A DNA stretch of 8,583 nucleotides. Origin: SBAX01 sp964421865. GTDB lineage: Bacteria; Planctomycetota; Phycisphaerae; UBA1845. Shown in pieces: positions 1 through 4,942 of this stretch (the stretch's first letter is position 1; each line of letters starts with the position of its first letter). The DNA lies in assembly GCA_964421865.1 (NCBI GenBank), contig CAYQZH010000199.1, positions 1-8,583 on the forward strand, in the 5' to 3' direction. The notes under the pieces were generated by a model. It had not been told where the DNA came from, made no database searches, and saw only the letters and a program-made list of their open reading frames with translations. A program made the position numbers and the translations under genes.

Positions 1-794
1 TTTTCAAGACAGTGCCGCAAGAGATCACGAATCCGCGGCGGGGTTCGGTCGGGCAGCATGTCGTAATCCGGGTCGCGCTCCATGATCTTGGCGATAACAT
101 CGGTGGTGGTTTCGCCGGCGAACGGTCCAGCCCCGGTCAGACATTCGAAGAGGACGCAGCCAAAGGACCAGATATCGGTACGTCGGTCGAGTGCTCGGCC
201 GCGGGCCTGCTCCGGGCTCATGTAGGCCGCTGTTCCGAGCACCACGCCGGGGCGAGTATAGTTGGCGGTGATGGTGGGCGAATCGCCGATGGGCACGGCG
301 CCGCTGGAATCGTCCGCCATCGCTCGCGCCAGCCCAAAATCCAGCACCTTGACCGTCCCGTCCGGTCTGACCATGACGTTGCCGGGCTTGAGGTCGCGGT
401 GAACGACGCCCTTTTCGTGCGCGGCCTCCAGTGCTTCGGCGATCTGTCTGCCGACTTCCAAGGCTTCCTCAACCGGCAGGGGTCCGCGTTTCAATCGAGC
501 GGACAAGGCCTCACCTTCGACGTATTCGAGCACGAGGAACTTCTTCTTATTGGACTCCTCGAAGCCGTGGATTGCGGCGATGTGAGGGTGATTCAGCGAC
601 GCCAGCAACTTCGCTTCGCGCTCGAAGCGCATCACGCGCTCCTTGTCACGGGCCATCGACTCCGGCAGGACCTTGATGGCCACCTCGCGATCCAGGCGCG
701 TATCTTTCGCACGATAGACCTCACCCATGCCGCCCGCCCCGAGGGGAGCAAGGATCACGTAGGACCCGAACTGTTCGCCCGAAGAAAGGACCAT
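1..794 (-). CDS. Hanks-type Ser/Thr protein kinase, partial (C-terminus beyond the window)
   Basis: This gene encodes a eukaryotic-like Ser/Thr kinase that phosphorylates proteins in the cytoplasm; targets are unknown. Translated on the minus strand from ATG at 794, it gives 264 complete residues before the edge. Visible motifs are the glycine-rich loop LGAGGMGEVYRA (about residues 18-29), the VAIK lysine (K41), the alpha-C glutamate region RFERE (56-60), the catalytic loop HRDLKPGN (132-139), DFG (152-154), and a SPE triad (193-195) ending an activation segment that begins near 155. All key catalytic residues are present, so it should be active. An in-frame TAG at 825-827 limits the start; ATG 794 sits just ahead of the conserved 'FGSYVILAPLGAGG' and has no clear Shine-Dalgarno sequence. 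A TTG at 797 is the only alternative. PknB-family proteins usually continue into a membrane segment and a sensor domain (TPR, WD40 or beta-propeller); that part is missing here. It is transcribed divergently from trxA. Confidence 0.96.
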   Translation of the reverse strand, partial: MVLSSGEQFGSYVILAPLGAGGMGEVYRAKDTRLDREVAIKVLPESMARDKERVMRFEREAKLLASLNHPHIAAIHGFEESNKKKFLVLEYVEGEALSARLKRGPLPVEEALEVGRQIAEALEAAHEKGVVHRDLKPGNVMVRPDGTVKVLDFGLARAMADDSSGAVPIGDSPTITANYTRPGVVLGTAAYMSPEQARGRALDRRTDIWSFGCVLFECLTGAGPFAGETTTDVIAKIMERDPDYDMLPDRTPPRIRDLLRHCLE

Positions 795-836
795 CAATAT
801 CGACGCCGTCCGGCCAGGGAATCGCTAGGGGAGACC

Positions 837-865
837 ATGATCGTGTCTTCCGCGGCGTACCGCAA
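837..865 (-). promoter_or_regulatory. Possible promoter for the kinase gene
   Basis: On the minus strand, TTGCGG (865-860) is followed after 17 bases by GATCAT (842-837). The -10 matches TATAAT at four of six positions and the -35 is weak. Transcription would start near 830 and give a leader of about 35 bases. This is a guess from motif and position only. Confidence 0.25.
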
Positions 866-901
866 GCCGTGGGGTGTCGCTTCTACCCCCCGGCCCTCCG
901 G

Positions 902-930
902 TTGACCGCTCGGCGCGGCGTCCCTAGAAT
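902..930 (+). promoter_or_regulatory. Sigma70-type promoter of trxA
   Basis: TTGACC (902-907) and TAGAAT (925-930) are separated by exactly 17 bases; each box differs from the consensus at one position. Initiation would fall near 937, giving a leader of about 33 bases that contains the strong Shine-Dalgarno AAGGAG at 959-964. This is the best promoter match in the window and suggests strong constitutive housekeeping expression. Confidence 0.7.
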
Positions 931-969
931 GGCTCCCTGTGTCGATGAGGTTTGACCGAAGGAGACGAT

Positions 970-1311
970 ATGGCCGGCGCTCACACAGTCGAGTTTACGG
1001 ATGCGAATTTTGACGAGGCGGTCTTACAGGCCGACCGCCCGGTCCTCGTGGATTTTTGGGCGACCTGGTGCGCTCCTTGTAAGGCCCTGGCGCCGATCAT
1101 TGATGACCTGGCGGCTGACTATGACGGCCGGGCGAAGGTCGGGAAGGTGGACACCGACGCCAACCGGGAGGTGTCCGTCCGATTCTCGGTCAGCGCCATC
1201 CCCACGGTGATCCTCTTCCATAAGGGCGAGATCGTCCAGAAGTTCGTGGGTTTGCGGGCGAAAAAGGACTTCCAAACGGCCCTCGACCGCCTCGCGGGTG
1301 CGGCGAAGTAA
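970..1311 (+). CDS. trxA: Thioredoxin
   Basis: This is a small cytoplasmic dithiol oxidoreductase that reduces protein disulfides and is itself reduced by thioredoxin reductase. The 113-residue product is one complete thioredoxin fold of normal length. The active site is W33-C34-A35-P36-C37 (WCAPC instead of the usual WCGPC, a common variant), preceded by the typical VLVDFWA strand; the cis-proline loop is A76-I77-P78-T79, and the K-V-D-T-D segment (59-63) follows the family pattern. ATG 970 is chosen because AAGGAG lies five bases upstream; a TTG at 952 in the same frame would put the SD inside the gene. It has its own promoter upstream and is divergent from the kinase gene. It may be transcribed into the PSP1 gene, though 167 bases with repeats separate them. 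There is no signal peptide, so a cytoplasmic role is expected. Confidence 0.97.
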   Translation: MAGAHTVEFTDANFDEAVLQADRPVLVDFWATWCAPCKALAPIIDDLAADYDGRAKVGKVDTDANREVSVRFSVSAIPTVILFHKGEIVQKFVGLRAKKDFQTALDRLAGAAK

Positions 1312-1315
1312 GCTT

Positions 1316-1333
1316 GTCCTGAGCCTCGAAGGA
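1316..1333 (+). repeat. Dispersed repeat GTCCTGAGCCTCGAAGGA, copy 1
   Basis: An 18-base sequence begins five bases after the trxA stop codon and is repeated exactly at 1402-1419. It resembles the widespread intergenic element GTCCTGAGC(CTGT)CGAAGGA seen in many bacterial genomes, here in a form shortened by two bases in the middle. The ends TCCT and AGGA are complementary, so it can form a short hairpin. Confidence 0.7.
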
Positions 1334-1394
1334 ACGGCAGCGCCGCTCCGGCGGGCGCACGACATCGGGTTCGGATCGTGCGCGACTCGTCCTT

Positions 1395-1425
1395 GGCGCT
1401 CGTCCTGAGCCTCGAAGGAAGCGCC
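1395..1425 (+). other. Hairpin built around repeat copy 2
   Basis: GGCGCT (1395-1400) and AGCGCC (1420-1425) pair perfectly and enclose the second repeat copy, whose TCCT and AGGA ends extend the stem after a two-base bulge. There is no following T-run, so it is not a standard intrinsic terminator. It may attenuate or mark the 3' end of the trxA transcript, or be a mobile REP-like unit. Confidence 0.4.
1402..1419 (+). repeat. Dispersed repeat GTCCTGAGCCTCGAAGGA, copy 2
   Basis: This is an exact second copy of the 18-base repeat, 86 bases from the first and in the same orientation. Both lie in the trxA-PSP1 gap, outside coding sequence. Confidence 0.7.
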
Positions 1426-1478
1426 GTCTGCGTGCGAGCCGGACCGGCGCCTGTCGGTAACGCCGTGCGGTGATCCAT

Positions 1479-2798
1479 ATGGTCGAAGCTGGGATCAGTC
1501 TGGAGCAGTTCATGGCCCAGCCGCCCGAGCCGCAACGGCACGGCGGGTGCGGCAGTTGCGGTACGGGAAAGGCCGGGGCCTCACAATGCGGCAATGGCCT
1601 CGAGAAAATCTACCCCACCACCGCCGTCCGCTTCGGGTTTATGCGCTACATCGGCGAGTTCACTCACACGGCGGACATGAAGTTCACCTGCGGGGCCAGG
1701 GTCGTGATCCAAACCCGCCGGGGCATCGAGATGGGCGAACAAGTCTCGCTCACCTGCAACGGTTGCGATAAGTCCGTGACCCGCGAACAGATGAAGGAAT
1801 GGGTCCGCGCCTGCGGCGAAGACGCTTTCATTTTCGACGCCGGTCGAATTTTGCGCGAGGCCACAGCGGCCGACCTCGCCGAGAATGCGCGGATTCAACT
1901 CAGCGCCCGCGAAAAACGCAGGTTCTGCCAACAGGTCACGGAGCAATACAAGCTGCCGCTGCGGGTGGTGGAGTGTGAGACTCCCTTCGGCGGCGAGCGC
2001 ATCCTCTTCTACTTCACGGCCGCCGAGCGCATCGACTTCCGGGCGATCGTCAAGGATTTAACCCATGAGTACCGGACGCGGATCGAGATGCGGCAGGTGG
2101 GGGCGAGGGATGAGGCCCGGCTCCTGGCCGATTACGAAACCTGCGGGCGGGAGGTTTGCTGCAAAGTGTTTCTCAAGACGCTCCGGCCGATCAGTATGCG
2201 GATGGCCAAACTGCAAAAGGCCACCCTCGATCCGACGCAGGTCTCCGGTCGGTGCGGCCGGCTCAAGTGCTGCCTGCGGTACGAGCACATCGGATACGAG
2301 GAACTCGACAAGAAGCTGCCCCGTGCGGGGCTGCGCATCCGCACGAACCACGGCGAAGGCGTCATCGTCAATCGGCAAGTGCTCACCCAGTTGGTGCAAA
2401 TCCGTCTGGACGACGGCACGCTCTTGACGGTGGTGGCGGAAGACATCACGGAAGTGGGTGTGGAGACGCCGCCCGCGCCGCCGGAGGGTGGGACGGCGCC
2501 GCCGCGCGGACCGCGGACGAGACCCGCTCCACGCCCGCCTGGCGCGGCTCGAATAGCGCTACGATCTCTGGCGGACCCACCAAGCTCGCCGCCTCCGCCC
2601 GCTTCCGGGCCGAGTGAGGGCAGTCCGGCTCGTGCATCAGACGTCGGGCCTGAGGCGCCGACCGATGACGCGCGGACGGGAGGCGCAGGACCGCCCGGTG
2701 GTCGCCGCCGGCGGCGCGGCCGTCGGCGCGGTCGACGACACGGGGCGGGAGCGGAGGGGTCCAGCCCGCCCGGCGGACCGCCGCCGGTCAACCCGTAG
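1479..2798 (+). CDS. PSP1 domain protein (RicT/YaaT-like) with Arg-rich C-terminal tail
   Basis: This is a cytoplasmic protein of the PSP1 family. In Bacillus subtilis, RicT (YaaT) works with RicA and RicF in a complex that carries Fe-S clusters and affects RNase Y-dependent mRNA maturation; the planctomycete role is unknown. The PSP1 C-terminal region begins about residue 118 (FDAGRILREAT), runs through FYFTAAERIDFRAIVKDL (177-194) and RTRIEMRQVGARDEA (199-213), and is followed by C222-GREV-C227-C228 and SGRCGRLKCCLRYE (256-269), the cysteine signature of RicT proteins. Extra CxxC pairs lie at 24-27 and 93-96. From about residue 329 to 439 the protein becomes disordered: Pro/Gly/Ala-rich with the basic run RRRRRGRRRGRR (409-420), possibly RNA-binding. 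The start is uncertain: GTG 1470, ATG 1479 and ATG 1512 share the frame, and only ATG 1512 has a Shine-Dalgarno sequence (GGAG, six bases away). An in-frame stop at 1458 bars anything longer. The next gene starts 37 bases downstream. Confidence 0.93.
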   Translation: MVEAGISLEQFMAQPPEPQRHGGCGSCGTGKAGASQCGNGLEKIYPTTAVRFGFMRYIGEFTHTADMKFTCGARVVIQTRRGIEMGEQVSLTCNGCDKSVTREQMKEWVRACGEDAFIFDAGRILREATAADLAENARIQLSAREKRRFCQQVTEQYKLPLRVVECETPFGGERILFYFTAAERIDFRAIVKDLTHEYRTRIEMRQVGARDEARLLADYETCGREVCCKVFLKTLRPISMRMAKLQKATLDPTQVSGRCGRLKCCLRYEHIGYEELDKKLPRAGLRIRTNHGEGVIVNRQVLTQLVQIRLDDGTLLTVVAEDITEVGVETPPAPPEGGTAPPRGPRTRPAPRPPGAARIALRSLADPPSSPPPPASGPSEGSPARASDVGPEAPTDDARTGGAGPPGGRRRRRGRRRGRRHGAGAEGSSPPGGPPPVNP

Positions 2799-2835
2799 AG
2801 CCTTCCAAGGTGGGGAATCGCCGGCCGACGTTCCT

Positions 2836-3378
2836 ATGGTGGACGCACCCTCGAAATCGTTGGAGACTCTGGTCGAGCACGTGGGCCGCTATCCTGCGGA
2901 AGCGTTCCTCTTCCTTCGCGAGGGACTCGGCTACGCCGCGGAACGTGTCCACGGGCCGGAGACCGACGCCCACCGATTGCTGCATCAGTATCTGACGGAG
3001 AACAACGTGGATTGGAGCGACCTCGTCGCCCAATATCACACCGGCCTACTCCCTGAGCCCGTGGCTCAAGCCATCGAAGCGGCCGGCGGGTGCGACAAAC
3101 TGAATCGGCACATCAGCGGACGCGACCTGTGCTGGGGGCTGCGGGAGTTCGCCCTCAAGCGGTGGGGGATGCTCGCCCGCGTGGTCCTCGAATCCTGGAA
3201 CATCAAATCCACGGCCGATTTCGGGCGCATCGTCTTTGGATTCATTGACCTGGACATGATGCGAAAACAGTCCGAGGACCGTGTTGAAGACTTCGATGAG
3301 GTCTACGACTTCCGCGAGGCCTTTGACCGGACGTTCGGCGAGGACGGGAAGGACCACGGTAGCGTGACTGACGCGTAG
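2836..3378 (+). CDS. Minf_1886 family protein (conserved, function unknown)
   Basis: The 180-residue product matches my memory of the Minf_1886 family, a conserved hypothetical family found mainly in Planctomycetes and Verrucomicrobia. Recognisable blocks are AFLFLREGLGYAAERVHG (23-40), ISGRDLCWGLREFALKRWG (93-111), LARVVLESWNI (113-123), STADFGRIVFGFID (125-138) and the acidic tail after MRKQSED (142-148). No signal peptide, membrane segment, metal-binding cluster or catalytic motif is evident; it looks like a compact helical cytoplasmic protein. The frame is open further upstream, but that part translates the Arg-rich tail of the PSP1 gene in a wrong frame, so ATG 2836 is chosen as the first start after the PSP1 stop; it has no clear Shine-Dalgarno sequence. 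The 37-base gap suggests co-transcription with the PSP1 gene. Its function is not known and the context does not settle it. Confidence 0.92.
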   Translation: MVDAPSKSLETLVEHVGRYPAEAFLFLREGLGYAAERVHGPETDAHRLLHQYLTENNVDWSDLVAQYHTGLLPEPVAQAIEAAGGCDKLNRHISGRDLCWGLREFALKRWGMLARVVLESWNIKSTADFGRIVFGFIDLDMMRKQSEDRVEDFDEVYDFREAFDRTFGEDGKDHGSVTDA

Positions 3379-3521
3379 ACCGTCCGCCTCCGCAAGTGTT
3401 CCGGATGGGGGAGTGCGCAGTTTGACGGACGATCATCCGGAGCTCTGCAAAGAATCGTCGCCCGACAAGATTCCCCAAGATTGGGTTACACGATCTGACG
3501 CCCCCAAGTCCGCCTCGACGC

Positions 3522-3551
3522 TTGCGAGAATCCCCCGGGGGCCGTTAAAAT
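3522..3551 (+). promoter_or_regulatory. Probable promoter of the MarR-like gene
   Basis: TTGCGA (3522-3527) and TAAAAT (3546-3551) are separated by 18 bases. The -10 matches the consensus at five of six positions. The spacer holds a perfect ten-base palindrome CCCCCGGGGG (3532-3541), which could be a regulator contact site or simple GC bias. The start point would be near 3558, about 39 bases before the ATG. Confidence 0.5.
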
Positions 3552-3596
3552 GTCTGTCGGCGGAGTCAACTGACGTTGTCGGGCTGGAGAGTAAGT

Positions 3597-4223
3597 ATGG
3601 CCTCATCGCTGCCGCGTTCCGCGGAACAGATTGATCCATTGCTCAAGGGCCTGCTCGTGCTGGCTCGTACCGTCGAAGAAGTGCTGGAAGGTCGCGCGGT
3701 GCGGGCGGGTATCGGCCAGCCCATGGGCCGGTCGAACGTGCAAGTCCTCCGCCTGCTGGCTCATCGCGGCGGTCACACGGCGAGTCAGGTCGCTCGCTTT
3801 CTCGGCGTCAGCAAACCCAGGGTCAGTCAGATGATCGACGCGATGGCCCGCGACGGAGTGGTGGTCCGTCGACGTACGGACGGTGACCAGCGCGAGGTCT
3901 GGTTGGAGTTGACCAAGCGGGGACGATTGAGGGCTCGGGCTGTCCAACGGGAGCAGCGTCACCGGCTGCGCATGGCCCTTCGCCTGGTGCGGCAACCGGG
4001 CGTCGCCCGCTGGGCGGATACGCTCCACGAGATCGCGGGGGCCCTGGCCCGGGCCGATCGCGTGTGTGAGGAGTTTTGTCTTCAATGCGGCGCGCACGCC
4101 GACGCCACATGCGTTCTGACCGGCGGCGATGCGAAGTGCCTGTATCTGCGGCACATGCCGTCGCCCGCCCGCGGGCCGGCCCACAGATCGCGCAAGAGCC
4201 GCCCGAGAAAACCTGTCTCCTAA
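3597..4223 (+). CDS. MarR-like winged-helix regulator with C-terminal cysteine cluster
   Basis: This is a probable DNA-binding transcription regulator of the MarR superfamily, acting as a dimer in the cytoplasm. Of 208 residues, the winged helix spans about 45-112: SNVQVLRLLAHRGGHTASQVARFLG, recognition helix VSKPRVSQMIDAMARDG (71-87), and wing VVRRRTDGDQREVWLELTKRG (89-109) with the D-R-E pattern typical of MarR. Flanking helices (11-32 and about 113-154) would form the dimer interface. Unusual for the family is a tail with C157, C161, C164, C172 and C181 (CxxxCxxC, then two more), which could bind zinc or an Fe-S cluster or sense thiols, followed by a basic, probably disordered end. ATG 3597 is chosen for the GGAGAG just upstream; a TTG at 3576 shares the frame. 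It has its own promoter, and a MarR-type palindrome lies about 300 bases downstream of its stop. Its ligand and targets are unknown. Confidence 0.85.
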   Translation: MASSLPRSAEQIDPLLKGLLVLARTVEEVLEGRAVRAGIGQPMGRSNVQVLRLLAHRGGHTASQVARFLGVSKPRVSQMIDAMARDGVVVRRRTDGDQREVWLELTKRGRLRARAVQREQRHRLRMALRLVRQPGVARWADTLHEIAGALARADRVCEEFCLQCGAHADATCVLTGGDAKCLYLRHMPSPARGPAHRSRKSRPRKPVS

Positions 4224-4480
4224 ATCGTTACCTGTCCAACTGACTCGGCGCCCGGCCTATCCTTTGGATCATTGGGATCCGAGTCCGCGCGCTACGCGCG
4301 GTGACCAACGTGCGGCAAGGGCACCTTCGCGCCCGGCCGTCATCACCCTGGGCGGCAAGATCGACAACGGGCCGGAAGGCACCTGGGCGTAAAGTGCCGG
4401 CCGTGCTCATCAATTGAGGCTGAAGCTCGGCGCGTTCGCCGGCTCTTCCACGAAGGAACCGCGCAGAAAAAATACTGGAA
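4224..4480. other. Intergenic region with no supported gene; one hairpin
   Basis: Open frames exist on the minus strand (4228-4518 and 4343-4543) but show no recognisable domain, Shine-Dalgarno sequence or conserved-looking segment. The only clear structure is CCGCGCG (4285-4291), loop CTA, CGCGCGG (4295-4301), a perfect seven-base-pair stem 60 bases after the MarR-like gene. It lacks a T-run; it may still slow transcription or protect the 3' end. An A-tract at 4467-4472 lies just upstream of the next promoter and could act as an UP element. Confidence 0.45.
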
Positions 4481-4485
4481 ATCGC

Positions 4486-4513
4486 TTGCAATCGGGCATC
4501 CGCGCAGTACCAT
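4486..4513 (+). promoter_or_regulatory. Probable promoter upstream of the secreted-protein gene
   Basis: TTGCAA (4486-4491) and TACCAT (4508-4513) are spaced by 16 bases and preceded by an A6 tract at 4467-4472. Transcription would start close to 4520, at the left edge of the 20-bp inverted repeat, and yield a leader of about 420 bases before ATG 4943. The box matches are fair; the neighbouring operator-like palindrome strengthens the call. Confidence 0.45.
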
Positions 4514-4520
4514 GCCATTA

Positions 4521-4540
4521 CTTAAGTATATTAACTTAAG
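4521..4540. promoter_or_regulatory. 20-bp inverted repeat, candidate MarR-type operator
   Basis: CTTAAGT and ACTTAAG form a perfect inverted repeat around the six-base spacer ATATTA. It is an AT island in strongly GC-rich surroundings and lies directly after the -10 box at 4508-4513, where a bound repressor would block initiation. Length, symmetry and AT-rich core fit MarR-family operators. The arms were not seen near the promoter of the MarR-like gene itself, so autoregulation through the same site is not indicated. Which protein binds is inference. Confidence 0.6.
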
Positions 4541-4581
4541 CATCGACGCCGCCGGCTTTCAACAAAAGGAGGGCGAACGCG

Positions 4582-4755
4582 GTGGGGTGCGGCAGGCCAG
4601 ACAAGACGGAGACACGTCACGAAAAGCGTGACGAAGTTGCGCCTCGGGGGTGTAGGCGGCTGGTGACTGCGCCTCGCTTTGCAGAGGACGTCCCTGCGCG
4701 GGAGCGCCTAGCCGCCGACGTCGATGATGGAGGAGAAACGGTACCCGGCATGTGA
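4582..4755 (+). CDS. Possible small leader ORF, 57 residues (doubtful)
   Basis: A GTG codon at 4582 follows the strong Shine-Dalgarno sequence AAAAGGAGG (4564-4572) at nine bases. The frame runs to TGA at 4753-4755, giving 57 charged residues beginning MGCGRPDKTETRHEKRDEV. There is no recognised domain or membrane segment. It lies within the predicted leader and overlaps the foldable segment 4615-4716, so the ribosome site could belong to a leader peptide that affects folding, or the ORF could be accidental. Without homologues I would not treat it as an established gene. Confidence 0.22.
   Translation: MGCGRPDKTETRHEKRDEVAPRGCRRLVTAPRFAEDVPARERLAADVDDGGETVPGM
4615..4716 (+). ncRNA. Candidate structured RNA leader element
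   Basis: Two consecutive hairpins are predicted by eye. The first is CGTCACG (4615-4621), loop AAAAG, CGTGACG (4627-4633), a perfect seven-base-pair stem. The second pairs GGCGGCTGG (4655-4663) with CTAGCCGCC (4708-4716) in nine pairs including one G-U, then GCGC (4669-4672) with GCGC (4704-4707), and GCAG (4681-4684) with CTGC (4694-4697). I do not recognise it as a known riboswitch class. High GC makes chance pairing fairly easy. Confidence 0.25.
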
Positions 4756-4942
4756 GCCGATGCAGGACTTCTACCCGGCGCGGTTCCCGGAGATCCCCGG
4801 GATTCCGAGGGTGATCGAATGGGGAGCACGAGCAGGACGATTAGGTTTCAAACGCCGCACGTCTCATCCGCGTGTGGGACAAATGCGGCGGGGAAGACGT
4901 TCGCAGTACAACGGTAGGGAGAGCATTTCCAAGGAGACAGTT

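Noticed and set aside
12..905. 297-residue open frame on the plus strand opposite the kinase
   Set aside because: It is antisense to a gene with all kinase motifs intact, has no recognisable domain and is explained by the GC-rich codon pattern of the kinase.
2614..2835. Extended start for the Minf_1886 protein
   Set aside because: The added 74 residues are the PSP1 tail read in another frame, and family members begin close to the residue encoded at 2836.
3474..3486. CCCAA-GA-TTGGG hairpin as terminator of the Minf_1886 gene
   Set aside because: A two-base loop is too tight and there is no T-run; no intrinsic terminator is convincing in 3379-3521.
4477..4490. Sigma54-type promoter (TGG...TTGCA)
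   Set aside because: GG and GC are separated by nine bases rather than the required ten, and the -24 box is otherwise poor.
4228..4518. 96-residue minus-strand open frame between the regulator and the palindrome
   Set aside because: No Shine-Dalgarno sequence, no domain, Arg/Ala-rich composition typical of chance frames in GC-rich DNA, and its start overlaps the predicted promoter.
4712..4942. In-frame N-terminal extension of the secreted protein from ATG 4724 or 4727 (73 to 74 residues)
   Set aside because: It would bury the signal peptide in the interior. ATG 4943 has a strong Shine-Dalgarno sequence at the right distance and a well-formed signal peptide directly behind it. Still, the extension is open for its whole length, so it deserves a check against homologues.
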